A stretch of 5,766 bases of DNA. Source: Candidatus Hodarchaeota archaeon. Its GTDB lineage: Archaea; Asgardarchaeota; Heimdallarchaeia; Hodarchaeales; YT1-039. The notes beneath the pieces were generated by a model that ran no database searches, was not told where the DNA came from, and worked only from the letters and a program-made list of their open reading frames with translations. The position numbers and the translations under genes were made by a program. The stretch is taken from NCBI GenBank assembly GCA_016840025.1, contig JAEOTF010000461.1, positions 1 to 5,766 of the forward strand, given 5' to 3'. Below are positions 5,724 to 5,766 of the stretch, in pieces (the first letter of the stretch is position 1; each line of letters starts with the position of its first letter).

Positions 5724-5766
5724 TCACCTGAGATATACTTTCTTATACAAATTATAAAAATATAAC
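5724..5766 (-). promoter_or_regulatory. Shine-Dalgarno site and putative promoter of the RHH-protease operon
   Basis: AGGTGA (5729-5724) sits six bases before the TTG start and decides it. Further upstream, several TATA-like tracts (within 5766-5748, including TTTATAAT and GTATAAG) could form the promoter. Which one is used cannot be told, and the region continues past the window edge, so an upstream gene in the same operon is not excluded. Confidence 0.45.

Overview
This is a short, AT-rich window in which every supportable gene lies on the minus strand, so transcription runs from the right edge towards position 1. The source is most likely an archaeon. The strongest pointer is an AbrB-like domain fused to a double PhoU helical bundle, an architecture I know from archaea. 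AGGTGA-type Shine-Dalgarno sites, TATA-like boxes about 25-30 bases before some starts, a C-terminally anchored LamG/fibronectin-III surface protein rich in N-glycosylation sequons, and an AF_0612-like aspartic protease fit the same picture. A mesophilic lineage such as the Asgard group is possible, but nothing here proves a particular phylum.

Layout in transcription order. (1) 5717-4915: a two-gene operon with a 4-base ATGA overlap. It encodes a TTG-initiated protein joining a ribbon-helix-helix-like N-terminus to a DUF5678-like C-terminus, followed by a small retropepsin-like aspartic protease (DTG motif). This has the shape of a toxin-antitoxin or regulator/protease module. (2) 4914-4784: a gap holding a probable promoter and two 13-base direct repeats, then the AbrB-PhoU regulator (4783-3788) with no phosphate transport genes beside it. 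(3) 3787-3594: an AT-rich gap, then a large cell-surface protein (3593-1083) with an N-terminal hydrophobic segment, three near-identical 212-residue LamG-like domains, one fibronectin type III domain and a C-terminal membrane anchor. (4) 1082-856: an AT-rich gap with a perfect 7+1+7 palindrome and a probable leaderless promoter, then a 215-residue protein that reads as two tandem, degenerate nucleotidyltransferase-like domains (855-208), followed 25 bases later by an easily missed open frame running off the left edge (183-1) that looks like a HEPN domain.

The most interesting parts are the two small-gene modules at the ends. At the left, a HEPN-like protein sits behind a protein whose two nucleotidyltransferase-like units both appear to have lost the catalytic residues. 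This resembles the HEPN/MNT toxin-antitoxin arrangement but apparently without the enzymatic antitoxin chemistry. The HEPN frame has no ATG, GTG or TTG start: it needs an ATT start, a +1 frameshift, or correction of an indel. At the right, a DNA-binding-like protein is translationally coupled to an aspartic protease. No RNA genes, CRISPR arrays or insertion sequences were seen.
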